Below are positions 63,001-64,000 of a stretch of 64,000 nt of DNA, in pieces. Below the pieces are notes generated by a model, which searched no databases, was not told the origin of the DNA, and was given only the letters and a program-made list of their open reading frames with translations. A program made the position numbers and the translations under genes. Within the stretch, counting starts at the first letter, position 1. Each line of letters starts with the position of its first letter. Source of the stretch: Pipra filicauda (Eukaryota > Chordata > Aves > Passeriformes > Pipridae); contig NW_024104356.1 of the NCBI RefSeq assembly GCF_003945595.2, positions 784,781-848,780 of the forward strand, read 5' to 3'.

Positions 63001-63300
63001 TTCCGTGCAGACCTGAAATCATGGATTTCAGAAAGACACCTCTTTCCCCCGTGAGCAACCCCATATCCCTGGGGCACCCTATTCTTATGCAGACCCCCCA
63101 TACTCTGGGGCATACCCACTACTCCCTGGAGTGTCCCTATAACCCTAGGGGAGCCCCACACTTTCGGGGACCTCCATACACGAGCAGCATCCCACAAGCG
63201 GGCGGGACATTTTTGGGGACCCCCCTACCATGCCCCAGGCGCACCCCAAATCCCAGCTGGGGGTGATCCCCATACCACGAGGGCCCCCCGTGTCCCGTCA
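60009..63300. other. CXCR upstream / ARPC2 upstream intergenic region
   Basis: It should hold the CXCR promoter and one or more untranslated exons; a possible minus-strand donor (CTACAC|GTGAGG) lies near 60.81 kb, low confidence. A degenerate repeat of CCCTGGGGCACCC-like phrases occupies about 62.69-63.19 kb. No second chemokine receptor was found. Confidence 0.5.
62690..63190. repeat. Degenerate tandem repeat with CTGGGGCACCC phrases
   Basis: Phrases such as CCCTGGGGACACCGATAC, CCTGGGGACACCCACC, CCCTGGGGCACCCTATTC and CTCTGGGGCATACCCAC recur at about 35-45 base spacing just upstream of the ARPC2 CpG island. Copies are diverged and ends are approximate. Confidence 0.55.
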
Positions 63301-63309
63301 CGCTTGGGG

Positions 63310-63720
63310 TCCCCCCGGTGCCCCCCTTTCCCTCCCGCCCGGTGGGCACGGTCGGTGTGACGTCATGCGACGGGCGGGGCCTGCGCGCGCGGCGGCGCCG
63401 GGCCGGACGTGACGCGCGCGCGAGAGCGGAAGCGGCGGCGCAGGGTCGGGCGGGTCCCCGGTGCGCGCAGCGGGCTCGGCTCCCCCAGAGCCCCCCCGGC
63501 ACCGACATGATCCTGCTCGAGGTCAACAACCGCATCATCGAGGAGACCCTCACGCTCAAGTTCGAGGGCGCGGCCGCCGGGTAGGAGCAGGGAGGGCCGG
63601 GGCGGGGCGGGGACGGGGCCGCGGGCTGAGGGAGGGGCGGGGGCGCGGCGACGGCTGAGCGGGGCTGGAGCTGTGTGCCCGCCGCCCGGGCACGGGGCAG
63701 AGGCCGGCGGGGCGTGCCGG
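63310..63720 (+). promoter_or_regulatory. ARPC2: CpG island promoter of ARPC2
   Basis: Very dense CG dinucleotides (GCGCGCGGCGGCGCCGGGCC, GACGCGCGCGCGAGAG) immediately before and over the first exon. TATA-less housekeeping-type promoter. A TGACGTCATG stretch (CRE/ATF-like TGACGTCA) spans 63358-63367. Confidence 0.85.
63507..63580 (+). CDS. ARPC2: ARPC2 (p34-Arc), first coding exon
   Basis: ATG at 63507 opens [20 protein letters not shown] then GAAAG, ended by GG|GTAGGA with the last Gly codon split. This is the N-terminus of the Arp2/3 complex subunit 2, which with ARPC4 forms the structural core contacting the mother actin filament. It matches the recalled human sequence except Gly for Asn at residue 21. 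Only 24 codons plus two bases are in the window; the rest lies to the right. The position after CXCR fits human 2q35 synteny. Confidence 0.96.
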
Positions 63721-64000
63721 GGGAGGGTGGGGATGGTGACAAGGCAGGATGGGGGACTAGAGCGTGACGGGGGGTGGCACCGGGCCGGCGGGCACTGAGC
63801 TACCCGGGAAGCGGGGAGGGCAGAGCGGGCACGGGGTGGGGGCCTGCAGGGTGCGGGGGCTGGGAGGAGGGTGGTCGGGGTGGGGAAGCTGAGCTGGGGG
63901 CGGCGGGGATGGGCAGAGGGAGGGCCTGGGGAATGAAGAAGCAGAGCCGGACAGACAGTGGAGAGGGGAGAGTGGGGCTGGGTGGGGTGGTTGATGGGGC
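63581..64000 (+). other. ARPC2: ARPC2 intron 1 (start)
   Basis: G-rich, CG-rich intron sequence (GGGGCGGGGCGGGGACGG type, Sp1-like GC boxes). No further exon before the window ends. Confidence 0.85.

Noticed and set aside
60100..63300. Search for a second chemokine receptor or remnant
   Set aside because: No transmembrane-like frame, DRY or NPxxY remnant on either strand.
1..64000. tRNA, rRNA, CRISPR, prophage or endogenous viral sequence
   Set aside because: No cloverleaf genes, regularly spaced palindromic repeats or viral gene fragments were recognised; the only clear transposon is the CR1 fragment.

Overview
This is a vertebrate nuclear genome window, and most likely a bird. A CR1 LINE 3' end at about 52.50-52.84 kb is of the avian/reptilian type, the tensin peptides read like chicken tensin (start MDFGSVMNQ, exon 32692-32718), and the DNA is GC-rich with many CpG-dense promoters. 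I cannot name the species. Gene order and orientation match human 2q35: TNS1 (-), RUFY4 (+), an IL-8-type CXCR gene (-), ARPC2 (+).

Region 1-48.2 kb: the 5' two thirds of TNS1 (tensin 1), minus strand. I resolved 16 exons of the canonical transcript from the start codon at 32718 to the large exon 3948-5648. Their phases all fit, giving 2962 coding bases (987 codons plus one base), and the gene continues off the left edge with its SH2 and PTB exons. Two further first exons (45002 and 48152) and two C1-type zinc-finger exons (41107-41221 and 39904-39941) give longer isoforms. An unlisted-looking 81-bp, phase 1/1 candidate cassette exon lies at 1459-1539.

Region 48.2-51 kb: intergenic DNA between two genes transcribed away from each other, with CpG-rich TNS1 promoter sequence, degenerate repeats and an ETS/ISRE-like composite site. 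Region 51.1-57.35 kb: RUFY4, plus strand, ten coding exons whose lengths sum to 2088 bases (695 residues plus stop), with a RUN domain, an acidic low-complexity insert, coiled coils and a C-terminal FYVE-type zinc finger. Region 58.6-60.0 kb: one intact CXCR1/CXCR2-type chemokine receptor of 358 residues, minus strand, with a poly(A) signal. Region 60.1-63.3 kb: intergenic. Region 63.3-64.0 kb: CpG island, first coding exon and start of intron 1 of ARPC2.

Functionally this is a cytoskeleton/adhesion gene (tensin), an endolysosomal adaptor of immune cells, a granulocyte chemokine receptor, and an Arp2/3 subunit. They are neighbours by conserved synteny rather than as an operon-like unit. I see no CRISPR, viral or prokaryotic system. 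The most interesting signals are the split-exon C1 zinc finger with three alternative promoters, the candidate cassette exon, the acidic expansion in RUFY4, the mixed CXCR1/CXCR2 identity, and several repeat arrays and regulatory-site clusters.
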